Assembly: GCF_000092065.1 (NCBI RefSeq)
Contig: NC_009369.1
Coordinates: 186,001-250,000 of the forward strand
Length of the DNA stretch: 64,000 bases
Direction of reading: 5' to 3'
Source: Ostreococcus lucimarinus CCE9901
Taxonomy: Eukaryota > Chlorophyta > Mamiellophyceae > Mamiellales > Bathycoccaceae
Part shown: positions 1 through 7,680 of the stretch, in pieces
How the letters are laid out: every line of letters begins with the position of its first letter
Position numbering within the stretch: the stretch's first letter is position 1
The notes under the pieces: model-generated
Seen by the model: the letters and a program-made list of their open reading frames with translations, nothing else
Told to the model about the DNA's origin: nothing
The model's database searches: none
Translations under genes and position numbers: made by a program

Positions 1-2080
1 GCGTGTTCGTGGTCAAGATGTCAAAGTCTCGAATCCAGCATCGAACACCGGCGGTGCGATAGATTTCTGCAAACGTACGAACGAGTTGCAGCGCCAGTAA
101 TTCTTGCCTGCAATTATCGCCGGCCTTTATGATGATGGGCTTTAGCCCCCATCCAGGCAGATTTCCATACGGTGATGAGTGTCGAATACGCTCGCGCTTG
201 TCAGCCCACAATTCGCCCAATCCACCCGCGCTGCGCTTGTGCGGGGAAGATGTGAGCGCTGCGCCCACTCCAGTCGCCGTGGGAAGCGAAGTGACGTCAA
301 AGGCGTCCTTCTCCGGAGCCCACGATGTGCGGTTCACCTGAGCTGCCATCTCAATCAAACCAATTTCTGATGGTTTACGTTGGTGCGGTGATTGCGTAAT
401 GTCCATGTGACCTTGCGTGGCGACGACGTGCATGACGACGCTTTCGCTGTGCTCATCCGCCGTGAGGACGACATTGACGAGCTCGTCCGCGAGAGAGTCC
501 TCTGTGCTAAATGAATCAGTCCCCGCACCGTCTATCGTCGGTAAGTCCCCGTAAGCTTTGTCTAGCGATCTACGAATACGTTCGCGCGAGTTGATCGTGA
601 AATCATCTCCCACAGGATAGAAATCTTCAACGGTTGGAAGGCCCGAAGACTCGGCAGACGATGTAGCGTTGTGCATCTCTTCTTGCGTCGGATTGGAGCT
701 CACGACTTCTAAACAGACGAGGTACGGCGCCTTCTCGCGACTATTCAACAGCACAGCCTCTTCCCACGGTACGCGAATCACTCGCTCCATCTCGCCGTGG
801 CCCATCGGAAACAAGATTCCGGTACCCTTGTCGGTGTGGCGAAAGCGCTTGTTCATCTGCGCCAACTCTCGACGCAAGATACTTTGACGATTTTCGAGCG
901 GAAACACCTTCGACAGCTTCAACGAAAGCTCGCACAAGTCATCCGTGAGCTTCATCGTCGCGTCGAACGTTTTCCTTCGAAGATTCAACGCCTTGGCTCC
1001 ATCCTCAGCCGGTAACCCCTTCGTTCCGCACACGCCAAAGAGCGACGACAATCCACCCGAGGGTGATCGTAATCCCGCATCTTTCGTCTTGCCCGGTGAC
1101 TTCTCTTTGTCTTTGTGATGATCTCTATTCTTCTTGCCCGAGTCTTTTCGCGAACCGGAGGGAGAAGACCGAAAGGAGAGCGCTCGCGAGACGCCGGCGA
1201 GGAAACCTCCCGCGGCGGGCGGCGACTCCACCCTCTTCCCATCGAAGCCATCGCTCGATCTTCGCCCCGGCGACTTCGCCATGCCGAATATTCGTCTCGG
1301 TGGCGTCACGGGTTCCGGAGTTGACTCCGCGGGCGCTCCCGTCCGCCCGTTCCTCGGCGGACTTCCTCCTCGCTCCGTCGTCGCCGTCGCCGCCTCCGTC
1401 CCCGCGCTCTCCCCTCCCATCGGCACCCGCTCCTCAAACGGCGCCGGCCACGTCCCATTCTTCACCGCTTCCCTCGCGCACTCGTCCCTAAAATCCAACA
1501 CCGCCTTGGACTCCGCGCTGTCCCCCGCCGCCGCCGCCAGCAACCAGCATATCTTTGTCGCCAGCCGCAGCGATCGTCGACTCGTCATCACCATCATCCT
1601 CTCAAAGCTCGCCAGGTGTCCCGCGTCGCTCCCGCGCTCGTTCGTCTTATTTTCCACCGCGTGCACCCACATCGTGACCATCTGGCTCAGGTACCGCTCC
1701 AGCGCCTCGTCCGACGTCTCTCGATACAGTCTCGCGCACAGGTAGTCGCTCACCCCCGCGTGTTCGCGTCGCTCCCACAGGTTCGACACCGCGATCCACG
1801 CGTCGAATCGCTCGAGGTGTTGAAAGTAATCCAGCAGCACGCGCGCCCGCTCGCGCTCGCGCGCGATCGCGCTCGCGTCGTCGCGCGAGGTCGTCGAGAC
1901 GCGCGCGCCCGAGTCCCCATCGCGCGCGACGCCGACGCGCGCGTCGTCGTCGTCGCGCGCGCGCGCGAGGGCGTCCGCGCGCGCCGCGCCGCGCGTCTCG
2001 CTGTCGACGAAGCGTTCGAGGGAGTCGGCGAGCCAGGCACCGCCGCTCTCGTGCCGGGCGTGCCGCGACGCGCGATCCAT
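1..2080 (-). CDS. phosphatidylinositol 4-kinase beta, partial (C-terminus beyond window)
   Basis: Type III PI4-kinase of the beta class, which makes PI4P on Golgi and vesicle membranes. I read an open frame of about 693 codons on the minus strand from an ATG at 2080 to the window edge. The N-terminal part (about residues 80-230) is the helical lipid-kinase-unique region. A basic, Ser-rich linker follows. Then comes the family hallmark SREKAPYLVCLEVV, a second low-complexity insert, and the start of the kinase lobe with IIIKAGDNCRQELLALQLV, which contains the ATP-binding Lys. The last visible residues are still in the kinase N-lobe, so the catalytic and activation loops lie left of position 1. 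Class assignment is firm because the SREK and K-GD-CRQE motifs are diagnostic. The start could be further upstream, but the N-terminus is low complexity. Confidence 0.93.
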   Translation of the reverse strand, partial: MDRASRHARHESGGAWLADSLERFVDSETRGAARADALARARDDDDARVGVARDGDSGARVSTTSRDDASAIARERERARVLLDYFQHLERFDAWIAVSNLWERREHAGVSDYLCARLYRETSDEALERYLSQMVTMWVHAVENKTNERGSDAGHLASFERMMVMTSRRSLRLATKICWLLAAAAGDSAESKAVLDFRDECAREAVKNGTWPAPFEERVPMGGESAGTEAATATTERGGSPPRNGRTGAPAESTPEPVTPPRRIFGMAKSPGRRSSDGFDGKRVESPPAAGGFLAGVSRALSFRSSPSGSRKDSGKKNRDHHKDKEKSPGKTKDAGLRSPSGGLSSLFGVCGTKGLPAEDGAKALNLRRKTFDATMKLTDDLCELSLKLSKVFPLENRQSILRRELAQMNKRFRHTDKGTGILFPMGHGEMERVIRVPWEEAVLLNSREKAPYLVCLEVVSSNPTQEEMHNATSSAESSGLPTVEDFYPVGDDFTINSRERIRRSLDKAYGDLPTIDGAGTDSFSTEDSLADELVNVVLTADEHSESVVMHVVATQGHMDITQSPHQRKPSEIGLIEMAAQVNRTSWAPEKDAFDVTSLPTATGVGAALTSSPHKRSAGGLGELWADKRERIRHSSPYGNLPGWGLKPIIIKAGDNCRQELLALQLVRTFAEIYRTAGVRCWIRDFDILTTNT

Positions 2081-2335
2081 GGCGACGCCGGCGAGTGCGG
2101 AGACGCGAACGCGATCGAACCTCGATCGCGCGCGCGTCGATCGCGTTTGAAATTCAATCGTCACGACGTCGATCGACGATGGACGCGATCGAGGTTCGAT
2201 CGAGATCGAGAGGTCGAGACGCGAGAGCGACGCGACGGAGACGCGAGAGGCGCGCGAGGCGCGCGCGGGAAGGGCGGGATTTCACTGGTGTTACAGGGAT
2301 GATGGGTTCGGTGATGATCGTCGCCGGCGAATCGA

Positions 2336-3075
2336 TCAACCGGGATAGGTCTCGGTGAGCGCGGATAACGTCTTCGGTAAGCCGACGAATTTCAACTCGC
2401 CCCACTGTCGCCACGCGAAGGCGCACGTTAAACAGTTGAGCACGATGGTCGCCGCGGCGAAAATCAGGGAAACCAAACTGTAATCTGCGTTTTTGCACAC
2501 GTAATAATCCGAACTCAATACCACGGACGCGCACTCGGTGATGGACATGACGACGAACGTCGCCATGGCCGCGGTGAACAGCGCGTAGGACGCGAACTCC
2601 GTCCCGGGCGGCGGCGCCTTGCGAATCACGTACATCGCGATCAAGATCACCGTGTACGCCCAGAATCCCGCGTACACACCGACGACGCCCTTAAATTGAT
2701 AAAACTTCGTGAATCCACACCCCGCTTCACCGCAGTCGTTCAGCGTGCTCAGCTCCGGCCCCGCCAGTCCCTCGGTTTGTTTCGCCATGAACGAAAACGT
2801 CGTCAACGCCATCAACTGTTCGTTCGTCGTCGTCGTCGCGTCCTAGGTCAGTCTCCGCGCGTGCGAGTTCACCGTCGCGTCGCGTCGCGTCGCGTCGCGT
2901 CGCGTCGCGTCCCACGCACGCTCTCCACGAGCAACGCTCGAAACTTTGGATTCTTCATCAGCCTGTGATTCATCAGCGACGTCCCCTCCACGCTCGCTCC
3001 CACGCGTTTCAGCAGCGGTTCCCGCGCTTCGTCCGACGCCCCGGGCGCGTCGTCCATCGTCTCATCGCTCGCCAT
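2336..3075 (-). CDS. MARVEL/CASP-like four-span membrane protein (2 exons)
   Basis: Spliced gene: exon 1 2920..3075, intron 2816..2919, exon 2 2336..2815, giving 211 aa. The donor is GTGCGT. An ACTGAC element at 2852-2847 lies about 32 nt before the CAG at 2818-2816. This join keeps the frame and completes a first hydrophobic helix (FRALLVES|LMALTTFSFMA) that neither exon has alone. Three more membrane segments follow, near residues 95-120, 130-155 and 165-190, with a Cys-containing first loop (DCGEAGC). Four spans with that loop pattern fit the MARVEL/CASP-like fold, often found in membrane-apposition proteins; this is a topology-based inference. The N-terminus is acidic with a dileucine-like EPLL. 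A nearer AG at 2844-2843 also keeps the frame (9 more residues) but sits too close to ACTGAC. TGTAA lies at 2295-2291, 41 nt past the stop. Confidence 0.7.
2873..2911. repeat. (CGTCG)n pentanucleotide repeat inside an intron
   Basis: About seven tandem copies of a CGTCG/GCGTC pentamer fill the middle of the intron of the tetraspan gene. Shorter runs of the same pentamer occur near 34930 and 59110. It looks like simple sequence and has no coding role in the spliced model. Confidence 0.85.
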
Positions 3076-3413
3076 CCCGCGATATCCCTCGTCGTCGTCG
3101 TGTCGTCGTCTGAAGCGACGGCTCAACACCTTCGAGGTGTTGAGCCGTCGATCCATCGATCGATCGATGCGCGATGCGATCGACGCTTTGAGTTTCGTTT
3201 CATATCGTCGATCGACTCCGCGAGGTTCGACGCGACGCGATTTCATCGTTCGACCGCTCGAACGTTTGCGGCGACGGCGCGGCGCGCGCCGCACACCTCC
3301 GCGCGCGGAGGCGTCACCGCGCGCGCGCGTCGTCGATCGCGCGCGAATCCGCGAACGCGTCGCGCGCGCTTCCCGACGCCGCCGATCGCGCGCGCGGCGC
3401 GGCGTCGCGTCGA
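3076..3413. promoter_or_regulatory. divergent intergenic region with a perfect 16-bp hairpin
   Basis: This 338-bp stretch separates the tetraspan gene (minus) from the NELF-A-like gene (plus), so it must hold both promoters. It contains a perfect inverted repeat at 3116-3150: arms CGACGGCTCAACACC and its complement, plus a closing T-A pair, around a 3-nt loop. The rest is CGATCG-rich and GC-rich, with no TATA box I can call. No coding potential is seen. Confidence 0.6.
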
Positions 3414-4587
3414 ATGCCCCCGTCGACGACGCTGCTCCGCGCGCGCGATCTCGAGCGCGCGCTCGCCGAGCCGTGGCCGAACGCGCGATGCGCCACGGCG
3501 CTCGACGACGCGATGATCGACGCGCTGAAAAATCGGTTCGCGATCATGACGCCGTTCGCGAGGCGCGGGGCGGTGTGCGCGGCGATGTTGGCGTCGAAAC
3601 GCGCGACGAGCGCGCGCGCGATCGCGACGTGGCGGGACGTCGCGGCGGGAGACGCGGATGAGTGGGTGCGAGCGATGGCGCGGGCGATGGATGAAAGCGG
3701 GGAAAGATTCGATTGCGACCGATTCGCGACGGATGTGCCGGTGGTGCGTGTGCGAGCGATGCGCGAGCGAGGGGAATGCGACGAGAATTCATTCGGGAAG
3801 GCACCGTGGTGTGAATGAACCCTAACGCGAAGGACGCGGGAAACGACGCGGGAAACGACGCGGGAAACGATTACTGACGAATGAACGCCGCGGTGTTTGG
3901 TAAACTTAGGTGAATACCGCCGTGCGGGCGATAAAGGAGACGATTGCGAACGCGGGGGAGGATGGGATGACGCGAAGACCGCGCGCCGACGCCTACCTGA
4001 CGATGAAAGAGCCGACGGCGCATGGACACTTCACGCTGAGAGAACGGCGCGAGCCGAAGAAGCGGCCGATGAGTGCGGGAAGTCGAGGTGCAACGATCGC
4101 GGGCGATGGTTCGTCGCAAGTGAATCGCGCGCAGGCGAACATCTTTGCGCCGTCGCGCAAGCCGACGGCCAGCGGAGGCGCTTCGTTTTTGCGCGACACG
4201 GGTCGATCTGGCAGTGTCGGTGCCGCGCGTTCGCGAGTCGGTGGCGGCATTCCTCGTCCAGGGGCGAAGACTATGGTCATCGACGTCGCCGAAGCCGCGC
4301 AACTCGGCGCTACTTCGCAAATCGACGATCCTCTCCGAGCGCAAGCGCAGGAGGAACGCGATCGCAAACGTCAACGAGAAAAGGAGGCCAAGGAGCAACG
4401 CATGCAGAGATTGATGCAAGAAATCGAGGCAAAGAAACAAAGGGAATTGACGAGAAAACGCGAACGCGACGAAGAAATTTTGGAGAAGAAGAAGGCTTAC
4501 CGGGCGGAGATTGAAGCAAAGCGCGCGAACAAGCGCGTCGCTTCCATCGCCACGCCGTCGCCCACGGACGAACCGGCGACGTGGTGA
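3414..4587 (+). CDS. NELF-A-like protein (2 exons)
   Basis: Spliced: exon 1 3414..3743, intron 3744..3909 (GTGCGT donor, ACTGAC at 3873, AG at 3909), exon 2 3910..4587; 335 aa. Residues 25-95 match the N-terminal helical (HDAg-like) domain of negative elongation factor A in order and spacing: a helix AMIDALKNRF, a second helix ending in AAMLASKR, then DEWVRAMARAMDESG. Exon 2 continues the NELF-A order: a YL...HF.L.R..PKK stretch, a Ser/Pro/Gly linker, then GAKTMVIDVAEAAQLG, like the GVKLLDI motif. It ends in a charged coiled coil rich in K/E/R. The long C-terminal half of animal NELF-A is absent. NELF binds paused RNA polymerase II and is generally held to be missing from land plants. Homology rests on by-eye alignment of weak motifs. 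If the exons are separate genes, exon 2 alone would be an unassigned coiled-coil protein. Confidence 0.55.
3835..3870 (+). repeat. three perfect 12-bp tandem copies containing E2F-type sites
   Basis: CGCGGGAAACGA is repeated three times head to tail. Each copy contains GCGGGAAA, the complement of the E2F consensus TTTCCCGC. They lie in the intron of the NELF-A-like gene, just before its ACTGAC element. If the downstream exon had its own promoter, this would be it. Confidence 0.6.
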
Positions 4588-4961
4588 ATAGTGACGGAAT
4601 AGTAACAAAAAAGACACAGAGTATCCGCTTGCGCGCATTCGTGCGCGCAGCGCGCTCACATGACTGCGCATTCGTGCGTGGTTTGTACAAAAAAAGCCGA
4701 CTCCCGCGTCGGAGCAAAAAAAATTGATAAGCGCTCGAGCGAGCGCGACGAAGAAGCGAGCCAACTTCGTCGTTCGAGCGTGGAGTACACTACGATAGCT
4801 ACCCCCTAGCGAACGATCGTCTCGATCGTTCGATGAAATTCAGAACCAACCAGGAAACCGGAGAAAAATCAAATCGTCCCGCGTCTCGCCCGCTCGAGGC
4901 CCCCACGTCGTCGCCCGCGCGCTCCGGTGACGTCACTTCAACGCGTCATCTTTCGTTCGCC
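4588..4961. other. intergenic, 3' region of NELF-A-like gene and NIPSNAP promoter
   Basis: 374 bp without coding sequence. It holds an imperfect inverted repeat at about 4731-4780, a perfect hairpin at 4810-4832 (arms CGAACGATCG, loop TCT), and a CRE-type palindrome TGACGTCA at 4928-4935, 26 nt before the NIPSNAP ATG. An in-frame ATG at 4833 could extend the NIPSNAP protein by 43 residues, but the stretch lacks family similarity. Confidence 0.55.
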
Positions 4962-5774
4962 ATGTTTCGCGCCGCCCTGCGACGCGCGTCGACGCACGCG
5001 AGCTTGAACGCGCGCGTCCGCGGCGCGTTTCGCGCGCTCGCGACGTCGGCGACGCAGAAAACCGGCGGTATTTACGAAGTGCGCACGTACGACATCGAAC
5101 CGTCGCGACTGGATGAATACCTCGCCATGTGCGCCGACAGCGCGAACGAACGCAAAAAAGTGACGAACGAAGGTTTCGTCGGATTCTTCGTCACGGAGCT
5201 CGGCGGTGACGCGCACGAGGTGACGCACGTGTACCGATACGACGATTACGACGCGCGAGACGACGCGCGAAACGCGATGAAGCGGAGCGAAACGTGGACC
5301 GCGTTCCTGAAAGCGTCGAAACCGATGGTGAGACGACAAAAGAGCGAGATATTCTTAGAGGCGACGAAAGCGACGGCGAGCGCGGGAATGGAGGCGAACG
5401 ATGTGCTGCGACGGGCGCGCGAAGGGAACGGAGGACGCGCGGACGGCGTCTTCGAGTGGCGGCGGTATCAGCTCGAGTTGGGATACAACCCGATCCCGAA
5501 GCTCGTCGACGCGTTAGCCAAGGGACTGCCGTCGAAATTAGCGAGCGATCGAGACGGGCGCGGGGAGTTGGTGTGGATGGGATACAGCGACGTGGGGAAA
5601 TTGAACCAATTCGTCGAGCTGTGGCGATACGACTGCTATCAGGATCACATAAAGGCGCGCGAAGCCGCGCGGTCCGCCGATGCGTGGCGCGCGGCGATCA
5701 ACGAGATCGCGCCTATGGTTCAAATGTTTGATACGCAGCTCATGCGACCAGCGGCGGCGTCGCCGATCAAGTAA
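4962..5774 (+). CDS. NIPSNAP family protein, mitochondrial
   Basis: 270 aa from ATG 4962. The first 30 residues (MFRAALRRAS... rich in Arg, Ala and Ser, no acids) look like a mitochondrial presequence. Two dimeric alpha/beta-barrel (ferredoxin-like) repeats follow. The first starts GGIYEVRTYDIEPSRLDEYL, near residue 35. The second starts VFEWRRYQLELGYNPIPKLV and contains LNQFVELWRYDCYQDHIKAR, near residues 165-255. This is the usual NIPSNAP layout, and the length fits. NIPSNAP proteins are mitochondrial matrix or surface proteins linked to mitophagy in animals; the algal role is unknown. I chose the ATG at 4962 because it gives a clean presequence. A TGTAA poly(A) signal lies at 5786-5790. 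Confidence 0.88.
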   Translation: MFRAALRRASTHASLNARVRGAFRALATSATQKTGGIYEVRTYDIEPSRLDEYLAMCADSANERKKVTNEGFVGFFVTELGGDAHEVTHVYRYDDYDARDDARNAMKRSETWTAFLKASKPMVRRQKSEIFLEATKATASAGMEANDVLRRAREGNGGRADGVFEWRRYQLELGYNPIPKLVDALAKGLPSKLASDRDGRGELVWMGYSDVGKLNQFVELWRYDCYQDHIKAREAARSADAWRAAINEIAPMVQMFDTQLMRPAAASPIK

Positions 5775-5878
5775 ACCGTCGTCGTTGTAATTTTTAATTC
5801 GTTCGTTTGTCGTCGCCTCGACGCCGCCGTCGCGAGCCGTCGGCCGTCGCCGCGCGTCACAGCGCGGCGCTCCATCGC

Positions 5879-6763
5879 ATGCGCGCGACGACGCACGCGA
5901 CGACGTCGATCGCGATGCAAGGAACTAACGGCGCGCGCGACGCGACGGCGACGGCGCACAACGGCGGCGCACAACGACGCGCGGCGACCGCGCCGGCGCA
6001 CGCACAAGATGGCGAAACCGCGACGACGATGCGGACGACCGAAGGCGCGCGGCACCGCGTCATCTTCTTCGACTGCGACGATTGCCTGTACAAGAACGAT
6101 TGGCGCACGGCCAACGTGCTGACGGCGAAGATTGAGTCGTACACGACGCAGAGGTTGGGTCTGCGAGACGGCGACGCGTACGCGCTGTACAAAAAATACG
6201 GCACGTGCCTAAAGGGATTGATGGAGGAGAAGTACCTGGACACGCAGGAACACTTGGATGAATTTTTACACTACGCGCACGATATACCGTTGGATATTGA
6301 GCGAGACGAGAAGCTTCGAGCGATGCTGCTGAAGATTAAGACGCCAAAGTGGGTATTTACGGCGTCCGTCGCGGCGCACGCGCGGCGGTGTTTAGAGAAG
6401 TTAGGAATCGATGATTTATTCGAAGGAATCATAGACGTTCGCGCGGTGGGGTGGGAAACGAAACATTCGCCTCGAGCGTACGAAGCGGCGATGCGAATCG
6501 CGGGCGTGGACGACCCGTCCGATTGTCTGTTTTTGGACGATAGCGTGAGCAATATGCGCACCGCGCGCGAGGTCGGATGGACGAACGTGCTGGTCGGTAC
6601 GCACGCTCGAGATGGAGGAGAGCTCATCACGTGCGATCATGCCGATCACATCATCGCCACCGTGCACGAGTTCGAGGCGCTCATGCCAGAACACTTTGAC
6701 GAAATCGAAGACGCGGCTCCGGGCAAGCGCGAAGAGGACGCCGTGCCTGGAGCGCCCAACTGA
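5879..6763 (+). CDS. HAD-superfamily pyrimidine 5'-nucleotidase (SDT1/PHM8-like)
   Basis: 294 aa. HAD motif I is VIFFDCDDCLYKND, with the nucleophile Asp and the DCD arrangement typical of the SDT1/PHM8 group. Motif II is KWVFTAS, motif III lies in ETKHSPRAY (Lys), and motif IV is CLFLDDSVSNM. A helical cap domain sits between motifs I and II. Relatives dephosphorylate UMP/CMP or lysophosphatidate; the substrate here cannot be told apart. The first 65 residues are Ala/Thr/Arg-rich and may be an organelle-targeting peptide. The frame is open upstream to 5807 without an ATG; 5879 is the first ATG and 5915 a good second choice. Confidence 0.85.
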   Translation: MRATTHATTSIAMQGTNGARDATATAHNGGAQRRAATAPAHAQDGETATTMRTTEGARHRVIFFDCDDCLYKNDWRTANVLTAKIESYTTQRLGLRDGDAYALYKKYGTCLKGLMEEKYLDTQEHLDEFLHYAHDIPLDIERDEKLRAMLLKIKTPKWVFTASVAAHARRCLEKLGIDDLFEGIIDVRAVGWETKHSPRAYEAAMRIAGVDDPSDCLFLDDSVSNMRTAREVGWTNVLVGTHARDGGELITCDHADHIIATVHEFEALMPEHFDEIEDAAPGKREEDAVPGAPN

Positions 6764-6960
6764 CGTCGCAGACGAACGAGCGACTGAATGAGTGAGCGAC
6801 TTAACTTACTAAATATATTTGAATTGATAACAAGAAGCCATGGCGGTGCGCATGCCTTTCGCACCTCACTCAAGCGCGCGCCTTCCCAAAAGTCCGCGAG
6901 CGCGACGCCGCCGCACTTCACCTCGCGCCCTCGAACGTGCCCCACGCGCGCGCCTCGACG

Positions 6961-7578
6961 ATGGATTGTTGCGCACGCGTCGACGCGCGCGTATCCGCGC
7001 GCGAGGCACCCTCGCACGCGCGAACGCGACGCCTTCGTCCTCGCCACCATTTTTCGGCAAGCTCGACTTTGACGCGTCGCACGCGCGCGCGCGTGGCGTT
7101 CGCGCGCGCATCGAGCGACGACGGCGTCGCGAGTGACGTCGTTGGAGTCGTCGTCGTCGATCACGGCTCGCGCCGCGCGGCGTCGAACGAGCAGCTCGAA
7201 CGGTTTGCGGCGCTGTACGCGACGGCGACGGGACGCGCCGTCGTCGAGCCGGCGCACATGGAGCTCGCACCACCGACGATCGCAGATGCGTTCGAGCGGT
7301 GCGTCGAACGAGGAGCGAACGTGGTCGTCGTGGCGCCTTTTTTTCTGTCGCCGGGACGACACTGGCAGGAGGACATACCGAGACTGGTGGACGAGGCGGC
7401 GGCGGCGCACCCTGGGGTGAAGTATTTAATCTCTGCACCGATAGGGTTGCATCCGCTTATGGCGGAGGTGATCGATTCGCGTTTGAGGCATTGTTTAGCG
7501 CACGTGAATGAAGGTGGACCAGAGTGTGATGTTTGTGCGGGGTCAAAGTTTGGGTGCGAGCTTCGGCGAACGAGTTAG
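6961..7578 (+). CDS. SIRB: sirohydrochlorin ferrochelatase, plastid
   Basis: Inserts Fe2+ into sirohydrochlorin, the last step of siroheme synthesis for plastid nitrite and sulfite reductases. 205 aa. A 50-residue Arg/Ser/Ala-rich transit peptide precedes a single CbiX/SirB domain: VVVVDHGSR with the first metal-binding His, then PFFLSPGRHWQEDIPRLV with the second. The C-terminus carries HVNEGGPECDVCAGSKFGC. Plant SirB proteins bear a [2Fe-2S]-linked Cys motif there, so this is the plant-type half-size enzyme. The start is uncertain: 6961 is the first in-frame ATG, and a GTG frame continues to 6937. Confidence 0.9.
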   Translation: MDCCARVDARVSAREAPSHARTRRLRPRHHFSASSTLTRRTRARVAFARASSDDGVASDVVGVVVVDHGSRRAASNEQLERFAALYATATGRAVVEPAHMELAPPTIADAFERCVERGANVVVVAPFFLSPGRHWQEDIPRLVDEAAAAHPGVKYLISAPIGLHPLMAEVIDSRLRHCLAHVNEGGPECDVCAGSKFGCELRRTS

Positions 7579-7680
7579 CGAGAGCAGAAATAGCCGACGG
7601 CGTTTGTCGTTACATGTTCTTTCCTAGTAAGCGTAAGCGTAGCGCAGATGTACAAAAAAGATGCGAATTTATTTTTTTTT

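Noticed and set aside
2843-2919. Shorter version of the tetraspan intron ending at AG 2844-2843
   Set aside because: The AG would be only about 5 nt from the ACTGAC branch A; the next CAG fits the fixed spacing seen elsewhere and completes a membrane helix.
6759-6800. ACTGAC at the stop of the HAD gene as an intron signal
   Set aside because: ACTGAC includes the TGA stop itself; no downstream exon or matching donor found.
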